Source of the DNA: Massilia sp. BJB1822
GTDB taxonomy: Bacteria; Pseudomonadota; Gammaproteobacteria; Burkholderiales; Burkholderiaceae_D
Assembly (NCBI RefSeq): GCF_013369485.1
Contig: NZ_JABWEB010000014.1
Span: forward strand, 85,872-149,871
DNA length: 64,000 nt
Reading direction: 5' to 3'
The translations under genes were made by a program, and so were the position numbers. A model generated the notes under the pieces. It was given only the letters and a program-made list of their open reading frames with translations. It was not told the origin of the DNA and did no database searches. Shown piece by piece: positions 23,998 to 32,318 of this stretch; positions within the stretch are counted from its first letter, which is position 1, and every line of letters begins with the position of its first letter.

Positions 23998-26115
23998 TTA
24001 TTTGCCGCCGAAGGTGTAGGACAGGCCCAGCATCACGCTGCGCGGTGCGCCGGGCGTGTACTGGTTCTGGGTGTTGGGCGAGTAGGCGCCGACGCCCGAG
24101 TAGGAACTGGAGGCGGAATCGGAGTAGTGCTTGTCGCCCAGATTGCGCACATGGACCCAGGCTTCCCAGCCTTTCATGAAGCGGTAGGCGGCGCGCAGAT
24201 GGAAGAGCGCGTGGCCGGGATAGCGCACGGTGTTGGCATTGTCCATCCAGTAGGCGCCCTGGTGCACCGCTTCCAGCGCGACGCGCAGGCCCGGCATGGG
24301 CTTGTAGCCGATTTCGGCGCTGGTCATATCGCGCGGCGCCTGCGGCATGTCCTTGCCGCTGTAGTCCTGGGTGGCGGAGACGCGGTAGCGCTCATAGCGA
24401 TGGCTGGCGATGGCGGTGCTGAAGCGCGCGTCCAGCGGGCCGTTATCGTAGTTCAGACCCAGCTCCAGACCCTGGCTGCGCGTGCGTCCAGCATTGCGGT
24501 TCTCGCTATTGCCCGGCGTGATGGTGTAACTGACGATGGTGTCGCGTCCCACCAGGCGGTAGAGCGAAGAATCCAGGCGCAGCTTGCGCTCGAGGAAGGC
24601 CAGGCGCAGGCCCACTTCCACGCTGCGGTAGGTGGCTGGCTGCAGGTCGGGAATGCCGGTCTTGCCATACATCTGGCTTACTTCCGGCGGCGTGAAGCCT
24701 TCGCTGATATTGGCATACGCATTGGCGTCCGCGCCCAGCACATAGCTGGCGCCCAGCTTGGGGCTGAAGCGCGAGAAGCTGCGGCTCTCGTTCGGCGCGC
24801 CGTAGTTGGCGCTGCCCTGCGGCGAGAGATTATTGCGGAAGTCGTAGCGGATGCGGTCGGAACGGCCGCCCGCCACCACGCGCAGCTTGGGCAGCGGCGA
24901 AGCTTCCCATTGCGCGAAGAAGGCGGTGTTGTCGATATCGGCCTGATAATCGCGCACGCCTTGCGGCTGGCTGTCGTTGACACGGGTGTAGCTCAGATAG
25001 CGGCCGCTGGCCGGATCGCGCACGATGCGCAGATTGTCGCTGTAATAGGGATTGTCGCTGCGATCGATATAGATGCCCGCGACAAGGCGCGAATTCAGCC
25101 AGGCGAATTCCTGCAGATGCTTCACGTCCAGGCCGCGCGAATCGACGTGGTTGTTGTTCAGCGTTCCCTTGCAGCTGCTGCCGGCACAGCTGCCGATGGT
25201 GTAGCTCGGGATTTGTCCATGGTCGTTGCGGCGGCTGAACAGGGTGACGGTGGTGGTGCCGCCTGGCGTGGTATCGCCTTCCCAGGCCACGGTGCCGCGC
25301 GTGGTTTTGTCCTTGCGATAGGTGAAGGTGTTCAGGCTCTTGCCGGGATTGTTCTGGTAATCGTTTTCGAACAGGCTGCCCGGCATGGCCGCATCCAGAT
25401 CGGTGCGCACCAGGGTGGCGCGCACAATGCCGGCGTTGCCCAGCGCATAGTCGGCGCGCAGGGTGAAGGAATCCTTGTCGCCGTAGCTGTATTCCTGCCA
25501 GTTGTTCGAAGTGCGGCGCGAGCTGTAATGCGAGAAGCGCAAACCGAAATCGCCCCAAGTATTGCTGGCCGCCGTGTCGTAGCGCGTAAAGCCGGACACG
25601 CCCTCATGCCGCGCGCCGATGCGCGCATACGGCGTGCGCGAAGGGGCGGCGGTCAGCGCGTTGATGGCGCCGCCCACGGCATTGCTGCCGTACAGCGAGG
25701 AGGCCGGCCCCTTCACCACTTCCACGCTGTCGCTGCCGGCGATATTCATTTCGTTCAGCGAATTGTGGTTGAACACGCCCAACGGACGGATAGGAATGCC
25801 GTCTTCCAGATACTGGTACACCGAACCGGTGCCGATGGGCTGGCGGATCGCCATGCTGTGCTGCTCGTTGCCCAGGTCATTCCAGTGCACGCCGGCGACG
25901 CGGTTGAGGATATCGCCCATGGTCTTGGGCTTGTCGCGCTCCATCTCGCGGCCTGTGACGACGCCGATGGCGCTTGGCGTTTCGGACAGTTTGGTGACGG
26001 CGCGCGAGCCGCTGACGACGACGATTTCCATGCCGGGTGCTTCGTCGGCAGCCAAGGCGTTGGCGGAGAAGGCGGACAGCAGGGCGAGGCAGATGGCGCT
26101 AGGGCGGTAATTCAT
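23998..26115 (-). CDS. TonB-dependent receptor, possibly for copper
   Basis: 705 residues with a signal peptide ending ALAAD. The plug shows EIVVVSGSRAVTKLSETPSA, DILNRVAGVHWNDLGNEQHSMAIRQP and VEVVKGPASSLYGSNAVGGAIN; the barrel ends LGLSYTFGGK. It is followed downstream of nothing but preceded, in the direction of transcription, by a DUF2946 gene; DUF2946 genes often lie beside copper receptors of the OprC/NosA kind, so a copper role is inferred. No Fur-like site is seen in its upstream region, which fits a non-iron ligand. Confidence 0.85.
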   Translation of the reverse strand: MNYRPSAICLALLSAFSANALAADEAPGMEIVVVSGSRAVTKLSETPSAIGVVTGREMERDKPKTMGDILNRVAGVHWNDLGNEQHSMAIRQPIGTGSVYQYLEDGIPIRPLGVFNHNSLNEMNIAGSDSVEVVKGPASSLYGSNAVGGAINALTAAPSRTPYARIGARHEGVSGFTRYDTAASNTWGDFGLRFSHYSSRRTSNNWQEYSYGDKDSFTLRADYALGNAGIVRATLVRTDLDAAMPGSLFENDYQNNPGKSLNTFTYRKDKTTRGTVAWEGDTTPGGTTTVTLFSRRNDHGQIPSYTIGSCAGSSCKGTLNNNHVDSRGLDVKHLQEFAWLNSRLVAGIYIDRSDNPYYSDNLRIVRDPASGRYLSYTRVNDSQPQGVRDYQADIDNTAFFAQWEASPLPKLRVVAGGRSDRIRYDFRNNLSPQGSANYGAPNESRSFSRFSPKLGASYVLGADANAYANISEGFTPPEVSQMYGKTGIPDLQPATYRSVEVGLRLAFLERKLRLDSSLYRLVGRDTIVSYTITPGNSENRNAGRTRSQGLELGLNYDNGPLDARFSTAIASHRYERYRVSATQDYSGKDMPQAPRDMTSAEIGYKPMPGLRVALEAVHQGAYWMDNANTVRYPGHALFHLRAAYRFMKGWEAWVHVRNLGDKHYSDSASSSYSGVGAYSPNTQNQYTPGAPRSVMLGLSYTFGGK

Positions 26116-26228
26116 GATGTGCTTTCTTCTTTTAATGGCGTATTTGGCGCGGCGCAGGGCAAAAGCCGAACGACAAGGCGCGCGCGCAAACGGCCTGCTT
26201 CAATGCAGGTCAGACGGGTGCTGCGGGA

Positions 26229-26612
26229 TCAGGAGTGGGCCGGCGGTGCGCGTGACTGCGCGGCGGACCAGATGAAGAGGCGGCGTGGCGCCTGATAGAA
26301 GAGGGGAGGGTAAATCGCGCTGCCGGCCGCGGGATGCAGCGTGAGCGCTGGCGTGGGCGGCAAGCCCACGGTGTCGTGCTGGGTGAAGCAGAAGGGGCAG
26401 TGCTCCAGATGCTGGGCGCTGTCGCCGGATGGCTGGCCGCCATCGTCGCCGACCTTGACGAACTTGGCGCCCTGCATGGTGCAGATCTCGGCCCAGCCGC
26501 TGTCGCCGGCCGGCGCCATGGCGCGCGAAACGGAAGGCACGAGCGCGGCGAAGAGGATCGCCATGAAGGCGAGCCAGGCGGCGCAGCGTCGTATTGTTCC
26601 GTTCATATTCAT
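26229..26612 (-). CDS. DUF2946 family protein
   Basis: About 127 residues with an N-terminal membrane or signal segment (WLAFMAILFAALVPSVSRAMA), then an ICTMQGAKFV stretch and HLEHCPFCFTQHD, the HCPFC motif typical of DUF2946, which looks metal-binding. ATG 26606 is two codons inside and equally possible. No good ribosome site is seen. It precedes the TonB receptor gene on the same strand, 113 bases apart, and the pair may be involved in copper handling. Confidence 0.75.
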   Translation of the reverse strand: MNMNGTIRRCAAWLAFMAILFAALVPSVSRAMAPAGDSGWAEICTMQGAKFVKVGDDGGQPSGDSAQHLEHCPFCFTQHDTVGLPPTPALTLHPAAGSAIYPPLFYQAPRRLFIWSAAQSRAPPAHS

Positions 26613-26691
26613 ACGCGGCCGATTCTAGCATGGGCTTTTTGCATGACTCAAAGCCGGTACGATGATTCTTAATCCAGCTTAAGCCAGCCGA

Positions 26692-27489
26692 TTATGAAGC
26701 GCGGCTGCACAACCCCGTACATGCCGTGCTTTCCATGGCCGCGAGGATGCGCAGCAGGGCGTCGGTGAAGGCGGGGGGGCTATTGAGCAAAGCCGTGCGG
26801 GCCAGGGCGGTGATGTAGGAACGGTTGTTGAGTGGCAGTGCCGCTGCGTACACTGGCGCGACCTCGGCCAGCGCATTCAGCATCTTGAGCTGATTCTCTT
26901 CGCGCACGCTTGGATCGCCAATGCCGGTCAGGGCGCCGAGCATGCTGTTGAGCAGGCCGTTTTGCGTCATCGTGATGCCCCGTTGCCGCGTTTCGGTGAT
27001 CTCCTCCGGCTTCAGGGTTGTGAGGAATTGTTCCAGCAAGGGGAGCTGCTTGCCCATGCATAGGACCGGCATGGGCATCAGCAGCGCTATTTCATCCTGA
27101 TAGCGCTGGATGTTCTCCCGCGCCGCGGCAGCCACGGCAGCGGACAAGGCTTCTGGATCCTTATTGCTGCGGTCGATGCGCTGCAGATCGAACATCATGT
27201 AGTTCATCATGGCCTTGGTCATTTCGCCGCACAATAAGCTGAGTTCACTGAACTCGCTTGGCGCAACGCTGCGGGAATCGAGGAAACGCTGCCGGTTGGA
27301 CAGCAGGGCGATCAGCTCCTTGCCTTCGCCTTCCGCCATGCGCGGCGGCGCCTTGCCCTCCTGCTGGGCGGCTTGGCTCAGCATGACCAGACGGTTGGCG
27401 GCGCGGGCATATTCCTCCAGTTCGCTGGCTGAGGCGAGATGGCTGGCGTCGAGCAGGGCGAGCAAAAGGCATTGGAGCAGTCGTTTCAT
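26692..27489 (-). CDS. Hypothetical exported protein
   Basis: 265 residues from ATG 27489, giving a signal peptide (MKRLLQCLLLALLDASHLASA). The mature protein is mostly helical, with Cys near CGEMTKAMMNYM, VLCMGKQLPLL and the C-terminus CTGLCSRAS. I do not recognise a family. An in-frame ATG at 27552 precedes the signal sequence. It is divergent from the Tdi1-like gene; no functional context is clear. Confidence 0.6.
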   Translation of the reverse strand: MKRLLQCLLLALLDASHLASASELEEYARAANRLVMLSQAAQQEGKAPPRMAEGEGKELIALLSNRQRFLDSRSVAPSEFSELSLLCGEMTKAMMNYMMFDLQRIDRSNKDPEALSAAVAAAARENIQRYQDEIALLMPMPVLCMGKQLPLLEQFLTTLKPEEITETRQRGITMTQNGLLNSMLGALTGIGDPSVREENQLKMLNALAEVAPVYAAALPLNNRSYITALARTALLNSPPAFTDALLRILAAMESTACTGLCSRAS

Positions 27490-27561
27490 GGGATAGGCGG
27501 TAAAATAATTTCTGAACAGTAATTTTATCAGCCGGCGCGATGGCGCCGCCAAGAAAGAGAA

Positions 27562-28011
27562 ATGGCAGGACGTATGGATATCATCAAAGAGTTGAACGAA
27601 AGCTGGGGCTGGGCGGGACTGCAGGCGCTGGAGGTGGTGGGGGAAAATGATTTCGGCAATCTGATCATCAAGGATGTGCAGGGCCGCTACTGGCGCCTGA
27701 TGCCGGAAGAATGCAGCTGCGCGGTGGTGGCGCCCGACCGCCAGGCGCTCGACGTGCTATCGGCAAATCAGGACTTTTTGCAGGACTGGTATATGGCCGG
27801 CCTGAGCAAGATCGCGCGCGAGCATTGCGGGCCGTTGACCGAGGGACGCAAGTACTGCCTGAAAATCCCGGGCGTGCTCGGTGGCGAGTATAAGGCGGAG
27901 AATCTGGCAAGCGCGCCTTTGCATGAGCTGATCCGCCTGTCCGGCGATGTGGCGCGGCAGATGCAGGGACTGCCGAATGGGGCGAAGGTGAAGTTGAATG
28001 TGGTGGATTAA
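27562..28011 (+). CDS. T6SS immunity protein Tdi1-like (DUF1851) domain protein
   Basis: 149 residues (145 if ATG 27574 is used). The C-terminal half PGVLGGEYKAENLASAPLHELIRLSGDVARQMQGLPNGAKVKLNVVD fits DUF1851, the C-terminal domain of Tdi1, in short text VLGGEYKAENL and LPNGAKVKL. Tdi1 neutralises the Tde1 DNase effector of type VI secretion in Agrobacterium; many DUF1851 proteins stand alone, as here. No effector gene is adjacent. Orphan immunity or an unrelated GAD-like role are both possible. Confidence 0.7.
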   Translation: MAGRMDIIKELNESWGWAGLQALEVVGENDFGNLIIKDVQGRYWRLMPEECSCAVVAPDRQALDVLSANQDFLQDWYMAGLSKIAREHCGPLTEGRKYCLKIPGVLGGEYKAENLASAPLHELIRLSGDVARQMQGLPNGAKVKLNVVD

Positions 28012-28052
28012 CGATTGCCCAGCTTGAAACCGCTGCAAGCCTGCTGCTTCCT

Positions 28053-29414
28053 TCAATGTCGATGAAGCGCCTTCCATGCGGCGTACTCAGAAGGCCGTAA
28101 GCCATAGCGCGCCAACACGCCTTCGTGCAGCCGCCGGAGTTCTTCGACGATCAGTGCCTGCACATGCGGCTGTCCCGGCTCCGGAACACGTTCCGCCACG
28201 GATCGGCGAATATTGGAGAGTGGGTCAAACTCGGGATGTGTGATGACCTCGCGGATGGTCTGTTTGATGAGTTCGCGCCAAGCCAGACGAAGAGGATCGG
28301 GCTCCGCCAAGTCTCGCTTGATCACCAGATATTCCTGCGTTGAGCGTTCATAGGCCCAAACGTAAAGGTCGCGCAGTAGTTCTACCCTGGTCATTTCATA
28401 CACGCCGAGGGTGGCACAGCTGTAGGCTTGCTCCGGTACATCCAGGAAGGTCAGCGGGCACAGGTTGGCGTGGAAGAGCGGCAGATTCGCGGCTAGCCGG
28501 GATGTGCGCTTATTGACGTCGGCAAAGGGCTGTAGGTAGGGCAAGTGCACCATCATGAAGAAGGACTGCTCGAATGGATCTGCAATCTGATTCGCCTTAC
28601 CCAGAAGCGTATCCAGTGCGTCTTCGATCTGGCGTGGTGTTGAGAGTGGGTGGTAGACGCTTTTACCGATATCGACCGCGTGTTGGCGAATTCGTCCTTC
28701 GTGTGCTGGATTGGGCAGTAAGTTTTCTGCCAAGGCGCTGTGCAAGTTCATCAGGGTGTAGCGGTTGAACACGGCGCTGTTGATGTTTTCGACCAGCAGT
28801 TCAATGGCTGTTTTATGGTTCAGAATCATCTGCGTTTCGATGGCGGCCTTGCCCCGTGCGGCCTTGCCATGTTCGATGAGTTCACGCGTATCGAGTCTGG
28901 TGTACGTATTGCCTTCCAGGTGGCTGGATGCCCAAGACAGATCGATCAGCAAGCGGTTAAGGATGGCGCGGCTGTAGGTGCCGGCAGGCTTGTCGATGTC
29001 AGCGGTTCTGCCCATCTTGTGTAATTGGCGGCGCAGCGGCTCTGACAGATACCAGGTTTCATTGGGGTGATAGGCATCCAGAAAATCAGCTTGGTAGCCT
29101 ATTGGTTTGCGCGCTTCCTGAGGCTGGTCGATATAGGCCAGGATGTCCTGGCTGTCGGCGGACAGAGGGATAAAGGGCGGGAAGCCATCTGGTCCGGCGG
29201 TCTGTGCGCCGCTGCGGGTAGTGGCGCTAGAGTCGAAATAGCGGCGTGCCCTGCCTGCGCCCAGTGCGCTGACTTGGCCATTCTGAATGAGTTGTGCGAT
29301 CTGCCGCTGTGCTGTTCGCCTGGCGATGCCGGGGTGCCTGGCCAGGAGTGTTGCCAGCGTCAAGCCGTTCTCGGATGCCCGGATGCTGCTCAGTAAGTCA
29401 GTGCTGGTGGACAT
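28053..29414 (-). CDS. Fic domain protein with N-terminal HTH; motif His replaced by Gln
   Basis: 453 residues from ATG 29414 (ATG 29480 is also in frame but falls in a repeat likely to be an operator). An N-terminal winged-helix-like part (LTLATLLARHPGIARRTAQRQIAQLIQNGQV) is followed by an inhibitory-type motif SSHLEGN and the Fic core. The core motif reads LQPFADVNKRTSR where active Fic enzymes have HPFxDGNxRxxR: His is Gln and Gly is Val. It may thus be inactive in AMP transfer, or use another chemistry. A C-terminal ~100-residue helical part follows. Confidence 0.85.
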   Translation of the reverse strand: MSTSTDLLSSIRASENGLTLATLLARHPGIARRTAQRQIAQLIQNGQVSALGAGRARRYFDSSATTRSGAQTAGPDGFPPFIPLSADSQDILAYIDQPQEARKPIGYQADFLDAYHPNETWYLSEPLRRQLHKMGRTADIDKPAGTYSRAILNRLLIDLSWASSHLEGNTYTRLDTRELIEHGKAARGKAAIETQMILNHKTAIELLVENINSAVFNRYTLMNLHSALAENLLPNPAHEGRIRQHAVDIGKSVYHPLSTPRQIEDALDTLLGKANQIADPFEQSFFMMVHLPYLQPFADVNKRTSRLAANLPLFHANLCPLTFLDVPEQAYSCATLGVYEMTRVELLRDLYVWAYERSTQEYLVIKRDLAEPDPLRLAWRELIKQTIREVITHPEFDPLSNIRRSVAERVPEPGQPHVQALIVEELRRLHEGVLARYGLRPSEYAAWKALHRH

Positions 29415-29443
29415 GGCAGTGTTGGCGCCGTTGGCGGTGCATG

Positions 29444-29502
29444 TGGCGCAATTATGGCGCAGTTCGATAAACTGCGCCATTTTGGCTGTTCGAAGTGGCG
29501 CA
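29444..29502. promoter_or_regulatory. Inverted-repeat cluster upstream of the Fic gene
   Basis: ATGGCGCAGTT (29454-29464) and AACTGCGCCAT (29470-29480) are perfect 11-bp inverted arms with a CGATA spacer. Further TGGCGCA copies lie at 29444-29450 and 29496-29502, making four sites in 59 bp. By position this is an operator, perhaps for the HTH part of the Fic protein itself. Confidence 0.65.
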
Positions 29503-29537
29503 GCTCATGTGTTCCCGATCTATAACTATCAGATTTT

Positions 29538-29990
29538 ATGATTAACTCGATTGCAGTAAACAGGTGGCTTGCACTGGCGAAAGACGACGAGATTGTTATT
29601 GATTCAAGCGATATTAATCACGAAGCCAGAGAAAACATGTGGCGGTTTTCGCCGTTCGAAGATGAGGTGTCAACGATCAGTGCAGAAGATGTAGTGGAAT
29701 TCATCCGTCAAGTTATCGAGGCGCGAAGGATGAAGTTAAGAGGCAAGGAGATGCTGTTCTATTGTTGGCATGACTTTCAATGTCGCCAGCTTCGCTTTAG
29801 CCTTGTTTCGAGATCGCACGGCCGGCTTCCCTTTGCTTGCCAGGTGAGTGAGACGAGCGACTTGTCGGCCATTGCAAACCGCGTGGTAAGCGAGGATTGG
29901 TCCAACGATAGCTATGTGCAAGAACCGTCGGAGCAACAGCATGGCGAGCAGAGCTTTGTTCTGCTGGTTTTTGTTGAGAACGTTCTATAA
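29538..29990 (+). CDS. Hypothetical protein
   Basis: 150 residues, acidic, with no signal peptide or membrane segment. Blocks such as INRWLALAKDDEIVIDSSDI and QLRFSLVSRSHGRLPFACQV do not match a family I know. The base composition is more AT-rich than in core genes, in keeping with an accessory origin. Size and surroundings (immunity-like proteins nearby) would suit an immunity or antitoxin protein, but this is only a guess. Confidence 0.5.
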   Translation: MINSIAVNRWLALAKDDEIVIDSSDINHEARENMWRFSPFEDEVSTISAEDVVEFIRQVIEARRMKLRGKEMLFYCWHDFQCRQLRFSLVSRSHGRLPFACQVSETSDLSAIANRVVSEDWSNDSYVQEPSEQQHGEQSFVLLVFVENVL

Positions 29991-30163
29991 GTTGTATTAG
30001 CCCAGACTTGAACGGGCATAATCTTGTCAGATGAGTTAGAGTTCTGAGAGGCCTCTACCACCTGCGGATTCAACTGGCCGACGCAATGCATGGGGGGATA
30101 TTTTTCTGGCATCACAAATCGTGTATAACTAGTTTGAAAATTCTTCGTTATTTAAGGAATCAA

Positions 30164-30685
30164 GTGAACAAATTTTTAGCTACAACATTATTTCTGAGCG
30201 TTTTTATCATGTTCCCGCAGAGTGTTTGCGCGCAGAGCACGGACGGTAAAGCTCAAATCGAGAAAGTTATTGAAAATTTTCGTGCCGCTATCGTTAACAA
30301 AGACGAGGAAGGATTTTTAAAACTATTTGTGAAAGAAGATATCACTTGGAGCGGGGTAACAACCGATGCATCTATAGCGAGACTTTATGAAACCAGGCCG
30401 CAGCCCGCCATGAAGCCTCCCCGAAAAATCTTCAACTCAAGCCCACGTAAGTTTATTAAATCTATCGCCGCAGACAAGGCAAGGATTGAGGAGACCATCT
30501 CCAACGTGCGTATCGACAGCGATGGAGATGTGGCCCAAGTATGGTTCGACTATAACTTTCTCAGCGGCGACTATAGGGAAAACTGGGGCAAGGAGAGCTG
30601 GCAGATGGTACGAACCGAAGATGGTTGGAAAATCGCGGCAGTAGTTTGGTCACAGGAGCTCAACCCGGCGCCGCCTCCGAAATAA
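30164..30685 (+). CDS. Exported NTF2/SnoaL-like protein
   Basis: 173 residues from a GTG at 30164: AAGGA lies six bases upstream, and the GTG begins a good signal peptide (NKFLATTLFLSVFIMFPQSVCAQS). An ATG at 30086 would add 26 residues ahead of it. The mature part has the NTF2-like pattern: KAQIEKVIENFRAAIVNKDEEGFLKLF at the start and a closing WQMVRTEDGWKIAAVVWS strand pair (DUF4440/SnoaL-like). The ligand or activity is unknown. It is AT-rich and lies in the accessory stretch. Confidence 0.72.
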   Translation: MNKFLATTLFLSVFIMFPQSVCAQSTDGKAQIEKVIENFRAAIVNKDEEGFLKLFVKEDITWSGVTTDASIARLYETRPQPAMKPPRKIFNSSPRKFIKSIAADKARIEETISNVRIDSDGDVAQVWFDYNFLSGDYRENWGKESWQMVRTEDGWKIAAVVWSQELNPAPPPK

Positions 30686-30720
30686 GAAAATGCAACTTTC
30701 AAGCAGCATCTTGAGGTCAA

Positions 30721-30738
30721 CGCCGCTTTCAAGCGGCG
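30721..30738. repeat. Perfect hairpin downstream of the NTF2-like gene
   Basis: CGCCGCTTTCAAGCGGCG: 8-bp arms around TC, 36 bases after the stop. No T-run follows, so it is not a standard terminator. Confidence 0.5.
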
Positions 30739-30780
30739 CAGTTACCGCCTTTCAATTTCCACGTGCATTCAAACGGTATT

Positions 30781-31137
30781 TCACTCGATGACCGCTTTGG
30801 GGTTGATCGTTTCGCTGCTGGGCGCTCCGCCATTTGGATTTCTTGCAATGTTGTTTCTACTCAGGCATGGCATCAATAACGTAACCCGCACTGGCCAAAT
30901 CTCGGTGTAGCCGAACAGCTTTCCAAGAGATTTTTGAGAAAACTGCAGGGCGGTACGGATATAGCGGAATTCCGCGCCGCTTAGCTTTCCGGGCTTTTGG
31001 TAGAGGGCTTGGCAGATGGCAATGGTGAGGCCATCGAGATCGAGGAAAGAGACGCCATGGCCGTAAGGAGTCTGGTGTTCGATGTAGCCATTCCTGAGCC
31101 ACACATTGCGCAGGCCGCCGTCGGTAAAGTGGTACAT
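30781..31137 (-). pseudogene. HTH antitoxin-like protein, C-terminus altered
   Basis: 118 residues from ATG 31137 with AAAGGAGAG upstream. The first ~80 residues (MYHFTDGGLRNVWLRNGYIE, then GVSFLDLDGLTIAICQALYQKPGKLSGAEFRYIRTALQFSQKSLGKLFGYTE, of which the key parts are LSGAEFRYIRTALQFSQKSL and LFGYTE) fit antitoxins with a YgiT/XRE-like HTH. After GYTE the recognition helix (expected Q-S-V-x-x-W/Y-E) is not there; an unrelated tail follows, as if a frameshift or rearrangement had occurred. It is probably a broken antitoxin gene beside a toxin remnant. Confidence 0.55.
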
Positions 31138-31148
31138 ATGCTCTCCTT

Positions 31149-31262
31149 TCAATCCATTGCGGTGATGACGATCAAGCTGGGATCTTCATCGTCGATTGCG
31201 ATCACAATAGTGATATCGCGCCTGGCGATGTGGCGTTCTAGCCTGCATTCCAGCTGCCCGAT
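31149..31262 (-). pseudogene. Remnant of a DUF4258-like toxin (C-terminal 37 codons)
   Basis: An open stretch LERHIARRDITIVIAIDDED followed by LIVITAMD and a stop ends 11 bases before the antitoxin-like start, in toxin-antitoxin order. The pattern (paired strands, VIAIDDED, IVITxxD) recalls the end of DUF4258 toxins. An in-frame stop at 31263-31265 cuts it off, and no start is available. Confidence 0.4.
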
Positions 31263-31399
31263 TCAGGGAGTTATCTCATGGAGTTTGAATCCGCTCAATA
31301 GCCAGTCACATAAACGTACTGAGCTTGCGCCTATGCAACTGCCTCCCTTCAACTCCTCCTAGTCTTAGGACATACCCAGTCCTGGAAGGAGGTGTTGAA

Positions 31400-31786
31400 A
31401 TGTCTTACGTCTATCCCAAAGCCGCAGATCTCGCTGGTCACCCCGTTGTCGGCACTCGCCAGTGTGTGGCACTCGTGCAAGAGTACGCAGGTGCGCCTAC
31501 AACTCCACACTGGCGGCAAGGCGAGGCCGTCCTCGGCAATCAAATGCTGAGAACTGGGACTGCTATCGCCACCTTCGTAAAAGGTCGCTATGCAAATCGC
31601 GCCCACGGTAATCATGCCGCCCTTTACATCCGCCAGATAGCAAGCGGCATCGTTGTTGCGGATCAGTGGAAAGCCGATAAGAAAACCGAAATTTCAGTAC
31701 GTATCATACGGTCCCTAGGCAAGGACAGAACGGGCAATTTCATTCAGCCTAGCGACAATGCCGACGCATTCTTTGTCATTGAGTGA
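31400..31786 (+). CDS. BPSL0067 family putative peptidoglycan amidase
   Basis: 128 residues from ATG 31400, with AAGGAGG seven bases upstream. Starts MSYVYPKAADLAGHPVVGTR; catalytic-type Cys in RQCVALVQEYAG and His in HGNHAALYI match the NlpC/P60-like BPSL0067 family, some members of which are bacterial-antagonism effectors that cleave peptidoglycan. No signal peptide is seen, which fits delivery by a secretion machine. The next gene, six bases on, encodes a signal-bearing STY0301-type protein, which would suit a periplasmic immunity protein. Confidence 0.75.
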   Translation: MSYVYPKAADLAGHPVVGTRQCVALVQEYAGAPTTPHWRQGEAVLGNQMLRTGTAIATFVKGRYANRAHGNHAALYIRQIASGIVVADQWKADKKTEISVRIIRSLGKDRTGNFIQPSDNADAFFVIE

Positions 31787-31792
31787 AAGCGG

Positions 31793-32251
31793 ATGGCGAT
31801 GATGTTTAAGCTTAATCTCCAACGATGCACCGTCGCGTTCATGGTGGCGTTTACGGCCCTCACTGCGCCCGCATCGGCCGCGCCTGGGCTTGTTCTAGAG
31901 TGTCCCCAATTCATTGAGCAGAAGTCAGTGCAGATATCAAATGTTCCTCCAGGCTGGACTACGTTTGTGCGTGCGCCTTTGTATCTACATGGTGCAGCGC
32001 CCATGAGCGGCCCGCCTGAGGAGCTGGGAGAACTCGCGGAATTCAGTCAGAAGCGGGAAAAGGGCGGGTGGATATATACATATCAGCTCGATGTGCCGTT
32101 CCCGGCGGGGAAGTGGCTTGCTTGTACATATGGGGAGTCCGACCAGGTCACGCTTGGACGTAAGCTCAATGACAACGTTCGTGTTTGTTCTTTCAGATAC
32201 CGGAAAGGGAGGCACGTTGGCGAAAACGATATCGCCATCGCTTGTAAGTAG
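31793..32251 (+). CDS. STY0301 family exported protein (possible immunity protein)
   Basis: 152 residues (ATGs at 31799 and 31802 are alternatives; the ribosome site is weak). A signal peptide (ending PASAAP) leads to a mature part with LECPQFIEQKSVQI, PPGWTTF, GPPEELGEL, GKWLACTYGESDQVTLGRKL and VRVCSFRY; paired Cys and Trp of this layout are the STY0301 pattern. Tight coupling to a BPSL0067-type amidase suggests that it protects the periplasm from that enzyme; this is inference from arrangement. Confidence 0.7.
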   Translation: MAMMFKLNLQRCTVAFMVAFTALTAPASAAPGLVLECPQFIEQKSVQISNVPPGWTTFVRAPLYLHGAAPMSGPPEELGELAEFSQKREKGGWIYTYQLDVPFPAGKWLACTYGESDQVTLGRKLNDNVRVCSFRYRKGRHVGENDIAIACK

Positions 32252-32318
32252 CTAAGAAGCAGATATTTGGAACCTGCGGATTCGGGGCAGAATGCGGCTG
32301 GATTGCTTGTGGGAAAAC

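Noticed and set aside
26116..26228. Fur box before the second TonB receptor
   Set aside because: No GATAATGAT-like text is found there.
23716..26295. 859-codon open frame on the plus strand
   Set aside because: Antisense to the second TonB receptor and overlapping the PEP-CTERM gene; no motif.
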